Positions 41,294 through 51,757 are shown, numbered from the stretch's first letter. The stretch is 64,000 nucleotides of DNA from Salinimicrobium flavum (GCF_042684505.1 NZ_JBHULT010000006.1:1-64000); one strand, 5' to 3'. The notes: generated by a model from the letters alone, not told the origin. A program made the numbers and translations.

Positions 41294-42820
41294 ATGAGCA
41301 ACTTAAAATCGGCAAAATCCGCATTAATTTCTGTTTTTGACAAAGAGGGCCTTGCGCCGGTCGTCAAAAAGATGGATGAACTGGGAATTACGATCTATTC
41401 AACAGGAGGAACTGAGAAATTCATAAAAGACCTTGGCATTAATGTGGTGCCCGTTGAAGATGTTACCTCATACCCTTCCATTCTTGGAGGCAGGGTGAAG
41501 ACTCTTCATCCAAAGGTTTTTGGAGGGATCCTCAACCGCTCAGAAAATGAACAGGACCGGGCTGAGCTCGAACAATATGAGATCCCGCAGATTGATATTG
41601 TAATTGTTGACCTTTACCCTTTTGAAAAGACAGTAGCCTCTGGTGCTCCTGATGAGGAAATTATTGAAAAAATAGATATTGGTGGTATTTCCCTTATCAG
41701 GGCTGCAGCCAAGAATTTCAGGGATGTACTTTGTGTTTCTTCAGTTGAGGATTATTCAGAAGTTTTGGACCTGCTTAAACAAGGAAATGGGGCTACTACC
41801 CTTGCCGACCGCAAGAGGTTTGCGGCCAAGGCTTTTAATGTCTCTTCTCATTATGACACGGCCATCTTCAATTATTTTAATGAAGAGGAAACGGTATTCA
41901 AACAGAGTTTTACCACCGGCCAGGAATTGCGTTACGGGGAAAACCCGCATCAAAAAGGTTATTTCTTCGGAAATTTTGAAGCCATGTTTGATAAGCTTCA
42001 TGGAAAGGAATTATCCTATAACAACCTGCTCGATGTAGATGCCGCAGTAAACCTGATGAACGAATTCAGGAATGAAGCGCCCACCTTTGCCATCCTGAAA
42101 CACAATAATGCCTGCGGACTTTCCCAGAGGGAAACCATTCTTGAGGCCTACAATGATGCTTTGGCCGGAGACCCGGTTTCAGCTTTTGGTGGAATTTTGA
42201 TCAGTAATTCAGAAATAGACAAACCAACAGCAGAAGAGATCCATAAATTGTTCTGTGAGGTGGTCATTGCCCCGGCTTATACCGAAGAAGCTTTGGAGCT
42301 CCTGATGGGTAAAAAGAACAGGGTATTATTGGTGCAAAAAGAATCTGCCCTGCCCAATAAACTGGTGCGCACCTGCTTGAACGGAATTTTGGTTCAGGAC
42401 AAGGATTTTAAAACAGACACAAAAGAGGATTTAACCTTTGCGACCAACAATAAACCCTCTGAGAAGGAGTTAAGTGATTTGTTGTTTGCATCTAAAATTT
42501 GCAAGCACACCAAATCAAACACCATTGTCCTGGTAAAAGACCATCAATTACTTGCAAGCGGCACTGGGCAAACTTCAAGAGTAGATGCCCTACGACAAAG
42601 TATTGACAAGGCCAGATCCTTTGATTTTGACCTTAAAGGTGCGGCCATGGCCAGTGATGCTTTTTTCCCTTTTCCAGATTGTGTGGAGATCGCAGATAAT
42701 GCAGGAATTACTACGGTAATTCAACCAGGTGGCTCGATCAAGGACCAGCTGAGCATTGATTATTGTAACGAGCATAATCTTGCCATGGTGATGACAGGTA
42801 CAAGGCATTTTAAACATTAA
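41294..42820 (+). CDS. purH: Bifunctional AICAR formyltransferase/IMP cyclohydrolase
   Basis: Catalyses the last two steps of IMP synthesis in the cytoplasm. The 508-residue protein has the N-terminal MGS-like IMP cyclohydrolase domain (SALISVFDKEGL, IYSTGGTEKFI, SYPSILGGRVKTLHPKVFGGIL, DLYPFEKTV). The AICAR transformylase domain has LRYGENPHQKGYF, LKHNNACGLS and the C-terminal ASDAFFPFPD, VIQPGGSIKDQ, MTGTRHFKH. Length and ends are typical. It lies just upstream of the mre operon on the same strand, 41 bases before mreB. Confidence 0.97.
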   Translation: MSNLKSAKSALISVFDKEGLAPVVKKMDELGITIYSTGGTEKFIKDLGINVVPVEDVTSYPSILGGRVKTLHPKVFGGILNRSENEQDRAELEQYEIPQIDIVIVDLYPFEKTVASGAPDEEIIEKIDIGGISLIRAAAKNFRDVLCVSSVEDYSEVLDLLKQGNGATTLADRKRFAAKAFNVSSHYDTAIFNYFNEEETVFKQSFTTGQELRYGENPHQKGYFFGNFEAMFDKLHGKELSYNNLLDVDAAVNLMNEFRNEAPTFAILKHNNACGLSQRETILEAYNDALAGDPVSAFGGILISNSEIDKPTAEEIHKLFCEVVIAPAYTEEALELLMGKKNRVLLVQKESALPNKLVRTCLNGILVQDKDFKTDTKEDLTFATNNKPSEKELSDLLFASKICKHTKSNTIVLVKDHQLLASGTGQTSRVDALRQSIDKARSFDFDLKGAAMASDAFFPFPDCVEIADNAGITTVIQPGGSIKDQLSIDYCNEHNLAMVMTGTRHFKH

Positions 42821-42861
42821 TTTTATTACATTTACCGAACCTCAATTTTAATTGACTTAAC

Positions 42862-43890
42862 ATGGGATTTTTCGATTTTCTCACTGAAGAAATAGCTATA
42901 GATTTAGGAACTGCAAACACGCTCATCATACATAATGACAAAGTAGTTGTTGATAGCCCTTCCATTGTTGCGAGACACCGTACAACGGGAAAGATCATCG
43001 CAGTAGGGAAGGAAGCAGCCATGATGCAGGGAAAGACCCATGAGAACATAAAGACCATTCGCCCTCTTAAAGACGGGGTTATCGCAGATTTTGATGCGAG
43101 TGAAAAAATGCTCACCATGTTCATCAAAGAGATTCCTGCACTTAAAAAGAAAATGTTCACTCCTGCTCTTCGTATGGTGATCTGCATACCTTCGGGGATT
43201 ACAGAAGTGGAGATGCGGGCTGTAAAAGAGAGTGCAGAAAGGGTGAACGGTAAGGAAGTTTACCTAATCCATGAACCAATGGCCGCGGCTATTGGTATCG
43301 GCGTCGATATCATGCAACCAAAAGGTAACATGATCGTAGATATAGGTGGTGGTACTACAGAGATCGCGGTGATCGCTCTTGGAGGGATCGTTTGTGACAA
43401 ATCTGTGAAAATTGCGGGGGACGTATTCACCAATGATATAGTTTATTACATGCGTACGCAGCACAACCTCTATGTAGGGGAACGCACTGCGGAAAAAATT
43501 AAAATACAGATAGGTGCGGCCACCGAAGATCTGGAGGTGCCGCCGGAAGAGATGAACGTACAGGGAAGGGATCTTTTGACCGGGAAACCAAAACAGGTCA
43601 ATATCTCATACCGTGAGATCGCGAAAGCTCTTGACAAATCAATCCTTAGGATAGAAGATGCGGTGATGGAAACCCTTTCCCAAACTCCACCTGAATTGGC
43701 TGCCGACATATACAATACAGGGATTTACCTGGCCGGTGGTGGTTCAATGCTGAGAGGACTTGACAAAAGATTGTCTCAAAAGACAGATCTGCCTGTATAC
43801 ATTGCAGAAGATCCTTTGCGGGCTGTAGTAAGAGGAACGGGAATTTGCCTCAAGACTCTTCATCGTTACAAGAGTATCTTGATAAAGTAG
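42862..43890 (+). CDS. mreB: Rod shape-determining protein MreB
   Basis: Actin-like cytoskeletal ATPase that orients lateral wall synthesis. The 342-residue protein has the actin phosphate-binding motifs DLGTANTLI and VDIGGGTTEIAVI, the N-terminal FDFLTEEIAIDLG, and EPMAAAIGIG. It heads mreB-mreC-mreD-mrdA-rodA. Confidence 0.98.
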   Translation: MGFFDFLTEEIAIDLGTANTLIIHNDKVVVDSPSIVARHRTTGKIIAVGKEAAMMQGKTHENIKTIRPLKDGVIADFDASEKMLTMFIKEIPALKKKMFTPALRMVICIPSGITEVEMRAVKESAERVNGKEVYLIHEPMAAAIGIGVDIMQPKGNMIVDIGGGTTEIAVIALGGIVCDKSVKIAGDVFTNDIVYYMRTQHNLYVGERTAEKIKIQIGAATEDLEVPPEEMNVQGRDLLTGKPKQVNISYREIAKALDKSILRIEDAVMETLSQTPPELAADIYNTGIYLAGGGSMLRGLDKRLSQKTDLPVYIAEDPLRAVVRGTGICLKTLHRYKSILIK

Positions 43891-43902
43891 GAGGAGTAAC
43901 TT

Positions 43903-44727
43903 ATGCAGCAAATAATTAATTTTCTTATTCGGAATAAGAACAATATTCTATTCCTGTTGCTGCTCTGTGTTTCCCTGTTCCTAACCATTCAGTCCCATTC
44001 TTATCAAAAAAGTAAATTCATTAGTTCAGCCAATTTCTTGAGCGGCGGCATCTACAGCTGGACCAGTAATATAAACACCTATTTCAACCTGGAACAGTAT
44101 AATCTACGTTTGCTGGAAGAGAACCAGCGGCTGCGAACCCGTTTAGCTACTTTTGAAGATACTCTTGAAATAAAGGATTATACAGATTCAATTGGTAGCG
44201 GAAATTACATTTTCAGAGCTTCAGAAGTTATCAATAACAATTACGCAAAGGTTGATAATTACCTTACCATCAAAAGCGGCTCCAGGGATGGAATAGAAAG
44301 AGATATGGGGGTTATAACCAGCAAGGGAATAGTAGGGATCGTAGAGAATGTATCTCCTAATTATTCAACTGTTATCTCTATTCTGAATTCCAATTCCAAA
44401 ATCAATGCGCAGTTGAAGAAATCCAACCATTTTGGGACTCTTGTGTGGAATGGGGAAGATCCTAATATGGTACAGCTCACAGATGTCCCTGCCATTGCAA
44501 AGGTATCTGAAGGGGATACGATCATCACCGGAGGCCGCTCCTTAATCTTCCCTAAAGGAATTGACATTGGAAGGGTTTCCCATTTTGAACTGGATCCCAG
44601 TGAGAGCTACTACACCATTAATATTTCCCTCTTCAATGATATGACCAATATTGGATATGTGTATATTATTGAAAATACCCAACAAGGAGAGATAAGGGAA
44701 CTGCAAAATCTTACCAGGGATGAATAA
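43903..44727 (+). CDS. mreC: Rod shape-determining protein MreC
   Basis: A 274-residue single-pass protein. One N-terminal transmembrane helix (about 14-30), a coiled segment (about 55-85, EQYNLRLLEENQRLRTRLA), then the beta-barrel periplasmic domain (GSRDGIERDMGVITSKGIVG, FGTLVWNGEDPNMVQL, GDTIITGGRSLIFPKGIDIG). It links MreB to PBP2. It begins 12 bases after mreB and overlaps mreD by eight bases. Confidence 0.96.
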   Translation: MQQIINFLIRNKNNILFLLLLCVSLFLTIQSHSYQKSKFISSANFLSGGIYSWTSNINTYFNLEQYNLRLLEENQRLRTRLATFEDTLEIKDYTDSIGSGNYIFRASEVINNNYAKVDNYLTIKSGSRDGIERDMGVITSKGIVGIVENVSPNYSTVISILNSNSKINAQLKKSNHFGTLVWNGEDPNMVQLTDVPAIAKVSEGDTIITGGRSLIFPKGIDIGRVSHFELDPSESYYTINISLFNDMTNIGYVYIIENTQQGEIRELQNLTRDE

Positions 44728-45226
44728 TGAAGTGATCTCAAATACCTTCAGGTTCATATTCCTGCTTTTACTGCAGGTTCTGCTCCTAAACAATATTAAT
44801 TTTATGGGGTATATCAATCCTTACCTCTACATTTTATTTATAATCCTGTACCCTTTTAATTCAAATCAGACTCTCTTTTTATTCCTCAGCTTTCTTTTGG
44901 GGCTGGGGGTCGATATTTTTGAAGACAGCGGGGGGATCAATGCGGCAGCCTGTTTGGTGGCAGCATACATAAGGCCCGTGCTCTTAAGGTTCTCTTTTGG
45001 GGTAAGCTATGATTATCAAACGATAAAATTTTCAAGCACTCCTCCGGGATCCAGGATAAGTTATGTGACCATCCTGGTGCTGGTGCATCACTTTATTTTA
45101 TTTTTGCTTGAATTTTTCAATTTTGAACATTTGTTGTTACTTCTCAAAAAAACTTTTTTTTCAGGTTTGTTCACAATAATTCTGGTGTTTCTTACGCTGG
45201 CATTATTTAACAGAAGATCGAAATGA
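44720..45226 (+). CDS. mreD: Rod shape-determining membrane protein MreD
   Basis: A 168-residue membrane protein with about five helices and the MreD-like FLLGLGVDIFEDSGGINAAA segment. It overlaps mreC by eight bases and the next gene by four. Its role is in the elongasome; the family is divergent, so the call rests partly on context. Confidence 0.93.
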   Translation: MNNEVISNTFRFIFLLLLQVLLLNNINFMGYINPYLYILFIILYPFNSNQTLFLFLSFLLGLGVDIFEDSGGINAAACLVAAYIRPVLLRFSFGVSYDYQTIKFSSTPPGSRISYVTILVLVHHFILFLLEFFNFEHLLLLLKKTFFSGLFTIILVFLTLALFNRRSK

Positions 45227-47091
45227 GAAGGATATTACTGTACATAATAATTATTATCTCGGGGCTCATTTTTGTCGCACGCTTATTCTACCTGCAAATT
45301 CTGGATGATTCTTTTACCGGACTGTCAGAAAACAATGCGATCAAGGTGGTTTATGATTATCCGCAGCGAGGATTCATTTTTGATCGTAACGGAGATCTGA
45401 TGGTATCCAACCAGCCTTCTTATGACGTTATGGTCATTCCACGAAATGTTAAGCCGTTTGACACTACCGAGTTTTGCAAAATACTTAGCCTTACCCCAGA
45501 TCAGCTCGTAAATCGCCTGGACAAGGCAAAAATCTATTCTCCCCGCCTTCCCTCGGTAGTGGTACCTCAACTTACAAAAAGTGAGTATGCCTACCTGCAG
45601 GAAAAAATGAGGAAATATGAGGGTTTTTATATTCAAAAACGCTCCCTCAGAGATTATTACACCGAACACGGTGCCAGTTTGTTGGGTTTTATTTCTGAAG
45701 TAAATCAACGCAAGGTTAAAGAAGATCCTTATTACCTTTCCGGAGACCTTATAGGCAATACCGGCATCGAAGGATTTTACGAGGAAGAATTGCGTGGAGT
45801 TAAGGGGGTGAAATACATTCAAAAAGACCGTTTCAACAGGGATATAGGACCTTATAAAGGGGGTGTCTTTGATACTCTTCCTAGAAAAGGAAAAGACCTT
45901 ACCATCACCATCGATGCAGAGTTGCAGGCTTACGGAGAAATCCTTATGAAGAACAAAAGGGGTGGTATTGTGGCCATTGAACCGGCTACAGGAGAGATCC
46001 TGGCATTGGTGACTGCACCTTTTTATGATCCTGCAGAACTGGTAGGAAGAAAAAGGTCAGCGAATTACACTGAATTATACTACGACTCTATAGCCAACCC
46101 GTTATATAACCGAAGCCTTTTGGCCGAATATCCTCCGGGATCGCCTTTTAAGACCATCAATGCCCTCATTGCCCTGCAGGAAGGGGTCGTTGACACAGAA
46201 GACCGGTTTTCCTGTCAGTTAGGTTACTTCTACGGGCGTGGGCGGAAAATGGGGTGTCACGCTCACCCAAGTCCGTTAAACATGATTCCTGGGATAGCGC
46301 AATCCTGTAACGCCTATTTCGCAAATGTTTACCGCAGAGTGATCGAAAAATATCCTACTCCTCAAAAAGGCGTGGATGCATGGGCCAATCATTTGGCCAG
46401 TTTTGGCCTGGGAAATTATTTAGGGTCTGATCTTTCCACCGGCAGACCGGGTAAGATTCCCACTTCAGAATATTATAACAAGATTTATAAGTATCCAACC
46501 TATAAGTGGTTCTCAACGGCTACACTTTCCAATGCTATTGGCCAGGGAGAGGTTTTAATGACCCCTATCCAGCTGGCTAATATGACAGCAGCCATAGCCA
46601 ACAAAGGCTGGTTCTACACCCCTCACATTCTTAAGGAAATTGACGGGATGCCTATAAAAGACGAAGAATTCACCGTAAAGAAGCAAACCACCATCGACGC
46701 AAGGCATTTTGACCCTGTAATAGAAGGCATGCATCAGGTTTATAAAAGCGGTACGGCTTCGGCATTGAGGATCCCCGGGATTGAAATAGCGGGAAAAACA
46801 GGTACTGCAGAGAACTTCACGAAGATAGACGGGAAGCGGGTACAGTTGACCGACCATTCCATATTTATAGCCTTTGCCCCTGTTGAAAATCCAAAGATCG
46901 CTATGGCCGTTTTTGTGGAGAATGGATACTGGGGAGGAAGGTATGCAGGGAGAATAGCCGGTCTTATGATAGAAAAATATCTGAAAGGCGAGATCACCAG
47001 AACAGATATGGAAGACTGGATCATGAGCCACAGTCTGGAAGACGAATATGCCAAACCGCTAAGCGGAGAACCTTTTAAAATTAACCAATAG
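45223..47091 (+). CDS. mrdA: Penicillin-binding protein 2 (transpeptidase)
   Basis: A 622-residue class B transpeptidase that cross-links lateral wall peptidoglycan. An N-terminal membrane anchor and the pedestal domain (YDYPQRGFIFDRNGDLMVSN, EGFYEEELRGVKG) precede the catalytic domain. The Ser-x-x-Lys site is the usual SxxK next to PPGSPFK (residues around 305-311), with SCN in QSCNAYF and KTGTAE near residue 525. The active-site segment reads Y-P-P-G-S-P-F-K, which keeps the Ser and Lys. It ends two bases before rodA. Confidence 0.96.
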   Translation: MRRILLYIIIIISGLIFVARLFYLQILDDSFTGLSENNAIKVVYDYPQRGFIFDRNGDLMVSNQPSYDVMVIPRNVKPFDTTEFCKILSLTPDQLVNRLDKAKIYSPRLPSVVVPQLTKSEYAYLQEKMRKYEGFYIQKRSLRDYYTEHGASLLGFISEVNQRKVKEDPYYLSGDLIGNTGIEGFYEEELRGVKGVKYIQKDRFNRDIGPYKGGVFDTLPRKGKDLTITIDAELQAYGEILMKNKRGGIVAIEPATGEILALVTAPFYDPAELVGRKRSANYTELYYDSIANPLYNRSLLAEYPPGSPFKTINALIALQEGVVDTEDRFSCQLGYFYGRGRKMGCHAHPSPLNMIPGIAQSCNAYFANVYRRVIEKYPTPQKGVDAWANHLASFGLGNYLGSDLSTGRPGKIPTSEYYNKIYKYPTYKWFSTATLSNAIGQGEVLMTPIQLANMTAAIANKGWFYTPHILKEIDGMPIKDEEFTVKKQTTIDARHFDPVIEGMHQVYKSGTASALRIPGIEIAGKTGTAENFTKIDGKRVQLTDHSIFIAFAPVENPKIAMAVFVENGYWGGRYAGRIAGLMIEKYLKGEITRTDMEDWIMSHSLEDEYAKPLSGEPFKINQ

Positions 47092-47093
47092 GA

Positions 47094-48344
47094 ATGTCCA
47101 AAACCATTTCCCAATTTGATTGGCTAAGTATCCTTATCTATTTTTTATTGGTTATGATTGGCTGGGTAAATATATATTCAGCTTCTCTGGACGATACTGC
47201 CACCTCCTTCTTTGATCTGGACCAGATCTACGGGAAACAGATGCTATGGATCATGTTGAGCGTTTTTCTTATAGTCATTCTGCTTTCCATTGAAGCAAAA
47301 TTCTATGAACGTTTTTCCAGTGTGATTTACCTCTTTGCCCTTATAAGTATCCTGGGCCTGTTTTTCTTCGGAAAGACCATCAACGGGGCCACCTCCTGGT
47401 ATGCAATTGGGGGGTTCACCATTCAGCCTGCTGAATTTGCCAAAGTTGCCACAGCACTGGCGCTGGCCAAATTTGTGAGCGATATTCAAACCAATATTAA
47501 AAAATTGAGCGATCAGTTTAAGGCTTTTGTGATCATCGCCCTTCCAGCCCTTATTATTTTACCCCAGCCCGATGCCGGAAGCGCCATGGTCTATGCTGCC
47601 TTTTTCTTTCCGCTTTACAGGGAAGGCCTCTCCGGGGTTTATTTAATAGCCGGAACTCTGGGTATCCTTGTCTTTGTGCTTACGCTTGTATTTGGTCCAT
47701 ACTGGGTTTCAGGTGGTGCATTACTGGTGGTACTTCTCTTCTATTTCTTCAGGAAGAAGAAAAGACCTGGAATTATAGCATATCTGAGCATACTCCTGGT
47801 GGCCGTTGCCATTTCCTTTTCTGTGGACTATATCTTTGAGAACATTTTTGAACAGCGTCACCGTGACCGGTTCAATATTGTTTTGGGAAAAGAGGTTGAC
47901 AACCGGGGTATTGGGTATAATACCAACCAAAGTGAGATAGCCGTAGGCAGTGGAAACTGGTTTGGAAAAGGCTGGACAGAAGGGACCCAGACCAAAGGAA
48001 ATTTTGTTCCAGAGCAACATACAGATTACATCTTCAGTACGGTGGGTGAAGAATGGGGCTTTGTGGGAAGCACCGTAGTGCTCTTGCTTTTCATTTTTTT
48101 GATGCTGCGCATAGTTCACCTTGCCGAACGGCAGAAATCCCAGTTTAACCGGGTGTATGGTTATAGTGTTGCAGGGATCCTTTTTGTACATTTCTTTGTG
48201 AACATCGGGATGGTAATAGGGATTTTTCCCACGGTGGGAATTCCGTTGCCCTTCTTCAGCTATGGAGGTTCAGGTCTTTGGGGATTCACTATCCTGCTCT
48301 TCATATTCATCAAACTGGATGCTGAAAGACTTTCTCTCTGGTAG
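47094..48344 (+). CDS. rodA: Peptidoglycan glycosyltransferase RodA
   Basis: SEDS-family polymerase of lateral wall peptidoglycan, paired with PBP2. The 416-residue membrane protein has about ten helices, with the catalytic-loop region AEFAKVATALALAKFVSD, PDAGSAMVY, PEQHTDYIFSTVGEEWGF, and the terminal GIPLPFFSYGGSGLWGF. It ends the mre operon before the terminator at 48380-48409. Confidence 0.97.
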   Translation: MSKTISQFDWLSILIYFLLVMIGWVNIYSASLDDTATSFFDLDQIYGKQMLWIMLSVFLIVILLSIEAKFYERFSSVIYLFALISILGLFFFGKTINGATSWYAIGGFTIQPAEFAKVATALALAKFVSDIQTNIKKLSDQFKAFVIIALPALIILPQPDAGSAMVYAAFFFPLYREGLSGVYLIAGTLGILVFVLTLVFGPYWVSGGALLVVLLFYFFRKKKRPGIIAYLSILLVAVAISFSVDYIFENIFEQRHRDRFNIVLGKEVDNRGIGYNTNQSEIAVGSGNWFGKGWTEGTQTKGNFVPEQHTDYIFSTVGEEWGFVGSTVVLLLFIFLMLRIVHLAERQKSQFNRVYGYSVAGILFVHFFVNIGMVIGIFPTVGIPLPFFSYGGSGLWGFTILLFIFIKLDAERLSLW

Positions 48345-48379
48345 CGTGATATCTTAATTATATCTTTGGACAGCGCATA

Positions 48380-48409
48380 AAAAACCTTCCGGTTAAACAG
48401 AAGGTTTTT
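48380..48409. terminator. Bidirectional terminator, rodA / prc
   Basis: AAAAACCTTC (48380-48389) pairs with GAAGGTTTTT (48400-48409), with T runs on both strands, between convergent genes. Confidence 0.88.
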
Positions 48410-48425
48410 ATTGGTTAAGTAAGGA

Positions 48426-50555
48426 TTATTTTTTCAATGCAACCCCGCTCTTTTTAATATTGTTCATTTTCATATCTTCAAGGACATTTACTGCTTCCTC
48501 CATGTAAACATCACTGCTGAGGTTTTCATGCCATCTCATCCTCTTCTCAGCCAGCACGGTGTCTGTTTCGAATAACTCTTCTTCATAAGGAAGAGAAAGA
48601 TAAGAAAGGTTTGATTCGTATTCTGAGATCTTGTTGAATCTCTTTGCCTGCTCCTCATTCCTGGACATTTCAGCCTCATATTCAACATAGCTTAACGGGA
48701 AAGAAGTGTCATTCCTTTGATCCCTTATCCATTCTGCATTTTCCTGGATGAGCTTCAAATGGTCATTTTGAGCCATTCTTTCCTTGCTACTGGAAAGAGT
48801 TTCTTCAAAATCTATATAACCATCCCAAACGGTATAACTGGCTGCTTCTATCTGATCCCATGGAAGTGGGTTCTCCTGATCTTTTTCTCCTATATCAATA
48901 TAACTATATCTGTCCGGCACCACCACATCACTTTTCACTCCTTCCAATTGGGTAGAACCTCCATTCACACGGTAAAACTTCTGCGTGGTGATCTTAAGAG
49001 CTCCAAGGTCTCCAAGATCGTTATTTCTTACCCACCGGTTAAGGTCAAGTACATTCTGTACGGTCCCTTTTCCATAGGTTTGTTTACTACCAATAATAAT
49101 AGCTCGTTTATAATCCTGCATTGCTGCTGCCAGTATTTCTGAAGCCGAAGCTGAAAGTTCATTTACCAGGATCACTAAAGGCCCGTCCCATAACACAGAA
49201 GGATCTGTATCCTTTAATATTTCCTGTCCCTCCAGTTTGGATTTTACCTGAACTATTGGCCCTTCTTTTATGAACAGTCCTGCAATATCAACCACTGTTT
49301 TTAAAGATCCACCACCGTTATTTCTAAGGTCGATCACCAGGCCTTCCATCCCTTGTTCTTTTAATCTAACGATTTCATTTTTAACATCTGAAGCGGCATT
49401 TCTTTCAGAATAATTTTCCATGTCGAAATAGAACTTGGGAAGGTTTATCACACCGTAGGTTCTGTCATTTTTATTTACCACGGCAGTTTTGGCGTAGGTT
49501 TCCTCAATCTCAACTACATCACGAACGATCTGGACATCCTTCAGGGTGCCGTCAACTTTTCTGAGGGTGAGGGTAACTTTCGTTCCTTTTGGCCCTTTAA
49601 TAAGGCTTACTGCATCATCAAGACGCATTCCAACTACGCTTACTGCCTCTTTCTCATCTTCCTGCTTCACTTTCAGGATCTCGTCACCAACTTCTACTTC
49701 TTCACCTCTCCATGCAGGACCTCCCGAGATGATCTCCACGATCTTTACGTTATCGTTCTTTTTCTGAAGCCTTGCTCCTATACCTTCGAGCTTTCCGCTC
49801 ATAGCCATATCAAAGCGATCTTTGTCCTGGGGAGCGAAATAAAAAGTATGGGGATCGAATTCTTCTACTATGGCATTCACATAAAGTGAGAACCAGTCCC
49901 TTCTTTCCAGGTCGTCATTGAAATCGAAATATTCTTCCATAGATGACTTAGTTAGTTCCCTGGCCTCTTCTTCAAGTTCGGCATCGGTCTTAATTTCGTG
50001 ATCTGGATCATTCTCGAGAGCTAATTTTTGTTCTTTCTTCTTGTCGTAGAAATTTGCAATCGCAGAAAATTTAAGCTGTTTTCTCCATCGCTCCTTCATT
50101 TCTTCTTTTGACGAAGCATATGGATGCTCGTCGTAATTGGTATCAAAAGTTTCCTTTTTGGAGAAATCAAAAGGCTGAGAAAGGATCTCCTTATACAAAT
50201 CCTGTGCTTCGGTCATTCTCTGGACCATTCGCTCATGGGTGATATCAAAAAAGCTGATGTCGCTGTTTTTGATCTGGTCATCTAACTTATCTTCATATTG
50301 AGAGAATTCTTCAATATCACTGGCATAAAAATATCTTTTCAAAGGATCTATCCCTTCCAGGTAATCTTTATAAACTTCTTTGGAAAAAGAGTCATTCAGG
50401 TCTTTGGCATCATAATGCCCGTTTTCAAGAACGTATGTTATCAATTCAATTAAGGTCTTATCCTTATTTGGATCATCGAATGTTTTAGTGGTAAAGCTGC
50501 ATGAGGCTGCAGCAAAGAGCAAGACCAGCACCAGTAATTTATAATTCCTTCTCAT
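48426..50555 (-). CDS. prc: C-terminal processing protease Prc
   Basis: A periplasmic serine protease of the S41 family. I start it at ATG 50555 (709 residues, lipobox-like SCS at 18-20); the in-frame ATG at 50576 would add seven residues and spoil the signal. Order: N-terminal helical domain, PDZ domain (LEGIGARLQKKNDNVKIVEI, GPAWRGEEVEVGDEIL), protease core with LVILVNELSASASEILAAAM (Ser) and SKQTYGKGTVQ (Lys), then a C-terminal DUF3340-like domain. Typical length for Bacteroidota. Substrates unknown. Confidence 0.95.
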   Translation of the reverse strand: MRRNYKLLVLVLLFAAASCSFTTKTFDDPNKDKTLIELITYVLENGHYDAKDLNDSFSKEVYKDYLEGIDPLKRYFYASDIEEFSQYEDKLDDQIKNSDISFFDITHERMVQRMTEAQDLYKEILSQPFDFSKKETFDTNYDEHPYASSKEEMKERWRKQLKFSAIANFYDKKKEQKLALENDPDHEIKTDAELEEEARELTKSSMEEYFDFNDDLERRDWFSLYVNAIVEEFDPHTFYFAPQDKDRFDMAMSGKLEGIGARLQKKNDNVKIVEIISGGPAWRGEEVEVGDEILKVKQEDEKEAVSVVGMRLDDAVSLIKGPKGTKVTLTLRKVDGTLKDVQIVRDVVEIEETYAKTAVVNKNDRTYGVINLPKFYFDMENYSERNAASDVKNEIVRLKEQGMEGLVIDLRNNGGGSLKTVVDIAGLFIKEGPIVQVKSKLEGQEILKDTDPSVLWDGPLVILVNELSASASEILAAAMQDYKRAIIIGSKQTYGKGTVQNVLDLNRWVRNNDLGDLGALKITTQKFYRVNGGSTQLEGVKSDVVVPDRYSYIDIGEKDQENPLPWDQIEAASYTVWDGYIDFEETLSSSKERMAQNDHLKLIQENAEWIRDQRNDTSFPLSYVEYEAEMSRNEEQAKRFNKISEYESNLSYLSLPYEEELFETDTVLAEKRMRWHENLSSDVYMEEAVNVLEDMKMNNIKKSGVALKK

Positions 50556-50699
50556 TATGCTTTGTATTTTCATCATTTGTATTAAAATACATTAAAAACT
50601 ATGCCAAGTTGTAACAGGGAAGAGCTAATTTGTTAAACTACGAATATAACGCTTTCCTCAGGAAATTACTTTATTTTAGCGTCCATAAAATTTTCACAA

Positions 50700-51482
50700 A
50701 TGTCTCAGGAAAAACCTCTTATTTTAGTTACAAATGATGACGGGATCACCGCTCCCGGAATAAGAGCCCTTATAGAAGTAATGAAACAGTTAGGAGATGT
50801 GATCGTTGTGGCTCCCGACAGTCCGCAGAGCGGAATGGGACATGCCATCACCATAAGTGACACCCTTTTCTGCGACCAGATCACCGTCAAGGAAACTTAT
50901 AAACATAAAGAATACAGCTGCTCAGGGACCCCTGCAGATTGTGTAAAGATCGCCACCCAGGAGATCCTGCACCGCAAACCAGATCTTTGTGTTAGCGGTA
51001 TCAACCACGGCTCTAACTCCTCCATCAATGTGATCTACTCAGGTACCATGAGTGCTGCAGTAGAGGCAGGAATAGAAGGAATTCCGGCAATAGGATTTTC
51101 CCTGCTGGATTATTCTCTTAATGCCGATTTTGAACCCACGAAAAAATACGTAAAAAGGATCACTAAAAATGTTTTAAAACATGGATTGCCTAAAGGCGTG
51201 GTGCTGAACGTAAACCTTCCGAAGTTAAAAGAATCGGAGATCAAAGGGATCAGGATATGCAGACAAGCCAATGCCCGCTGGGAGGAGGAATTTGACAAAA
51301 GAACCAATCCGCAGGGCAGGGACTACTACTGGCTTTCGGGTAGATTTGTGAATGAAGATGAAGGGGAAGACAGCGACGAACATGCACTTTCCCAGGGATA
51401 TGTGTCTGTGGTTCCTGTTCAGTTCGATCTTACGGCACACCAGTTCCTGCAGGAATTAAATACCTGGGAGTTCAATGATTAA
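50700..51482 (+). CDS. surE: 5'/3'-nucleotidase SurE
   Basis: A 260-residue metal-dependent nucleotidase acting on nucleoside monophosphates. It has LVTNDDGITAPGIRAL with the metal-binding Asp pair, APDSPQSGMGHAITI, YSCSGTPADCVKIA and VSGINHGSNSS. It overlaps the following small gene by eight bases and begins a run of six plus-strand genes. Confidence 0.96.
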   Translation: MSQEKPLILVTNDDGITAPGIRALIEVMKQLGDVIVVAPDSPQSGMGHAITISDTLFCDQITVKETYKHKEYSCSGTPADCVKIATQEILHRKPDLCVSGINHGSNSSINVIYSGTMSAAVEAGIEGIPAIGFSLLDYSLNADFEPTKKYVKRITKNVLKHGLPKGVVLNVNLPKLKESEIKGIRICRQANARWEEEFDKRTNPQGRDYYWLSGRFVNEDEGEDSDEHALSQGYVSVVPVQFDLTAHQFLQELNTWEFND

Positions 51483-51756
51483 AAAAGAGGTACTCTTAGG
51501 ATTTATTACGGGGATAGGCACAAATTTGATTGGTATGCTCTTTTACATCCTGATCTTTTCTGAACTTTCCATAAGGGATACCCTGGTAGAGTCTGCAGAA
51601 AAAGATTTTTTGGGCACGCTGATCACAGCCGGAGCCATTCTAAATTTCCTGCCGTTCTTTATATTTCTGAAAAAGGAAAAAACATACAGGGCACGGGGAG
51701 TTTTACTGGCTTCCATACTGGCAGCCCTTGTAATTGCCATTTTAAAGATCCTGTAA
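51475..51756 (+). CDS. Small three-helix membrane protein
   Basis: A 93-residue protein with about three transmembrane segments (7-27, 45-63, 73-92) separated by charged loops (SIRDTLVESAEKDFLG and KKEKTYRARG). Not assigned to a family. It overlaps surE by eight bases and ends one base before lpxB. From memory, a small gene here is common in flavobacteria. Lipid A or envelope assembly is a guess. Confidence 0.75.
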   Translation: MIKKEVLLGFITGIGTNLIGMLFYILIFSELSIRDTLVESAEKDFLGTLITAGAILNFLPFFIFLKKEKTYRARGVLLASILAALVIAILKIL

Positions 51757-51757
51757 T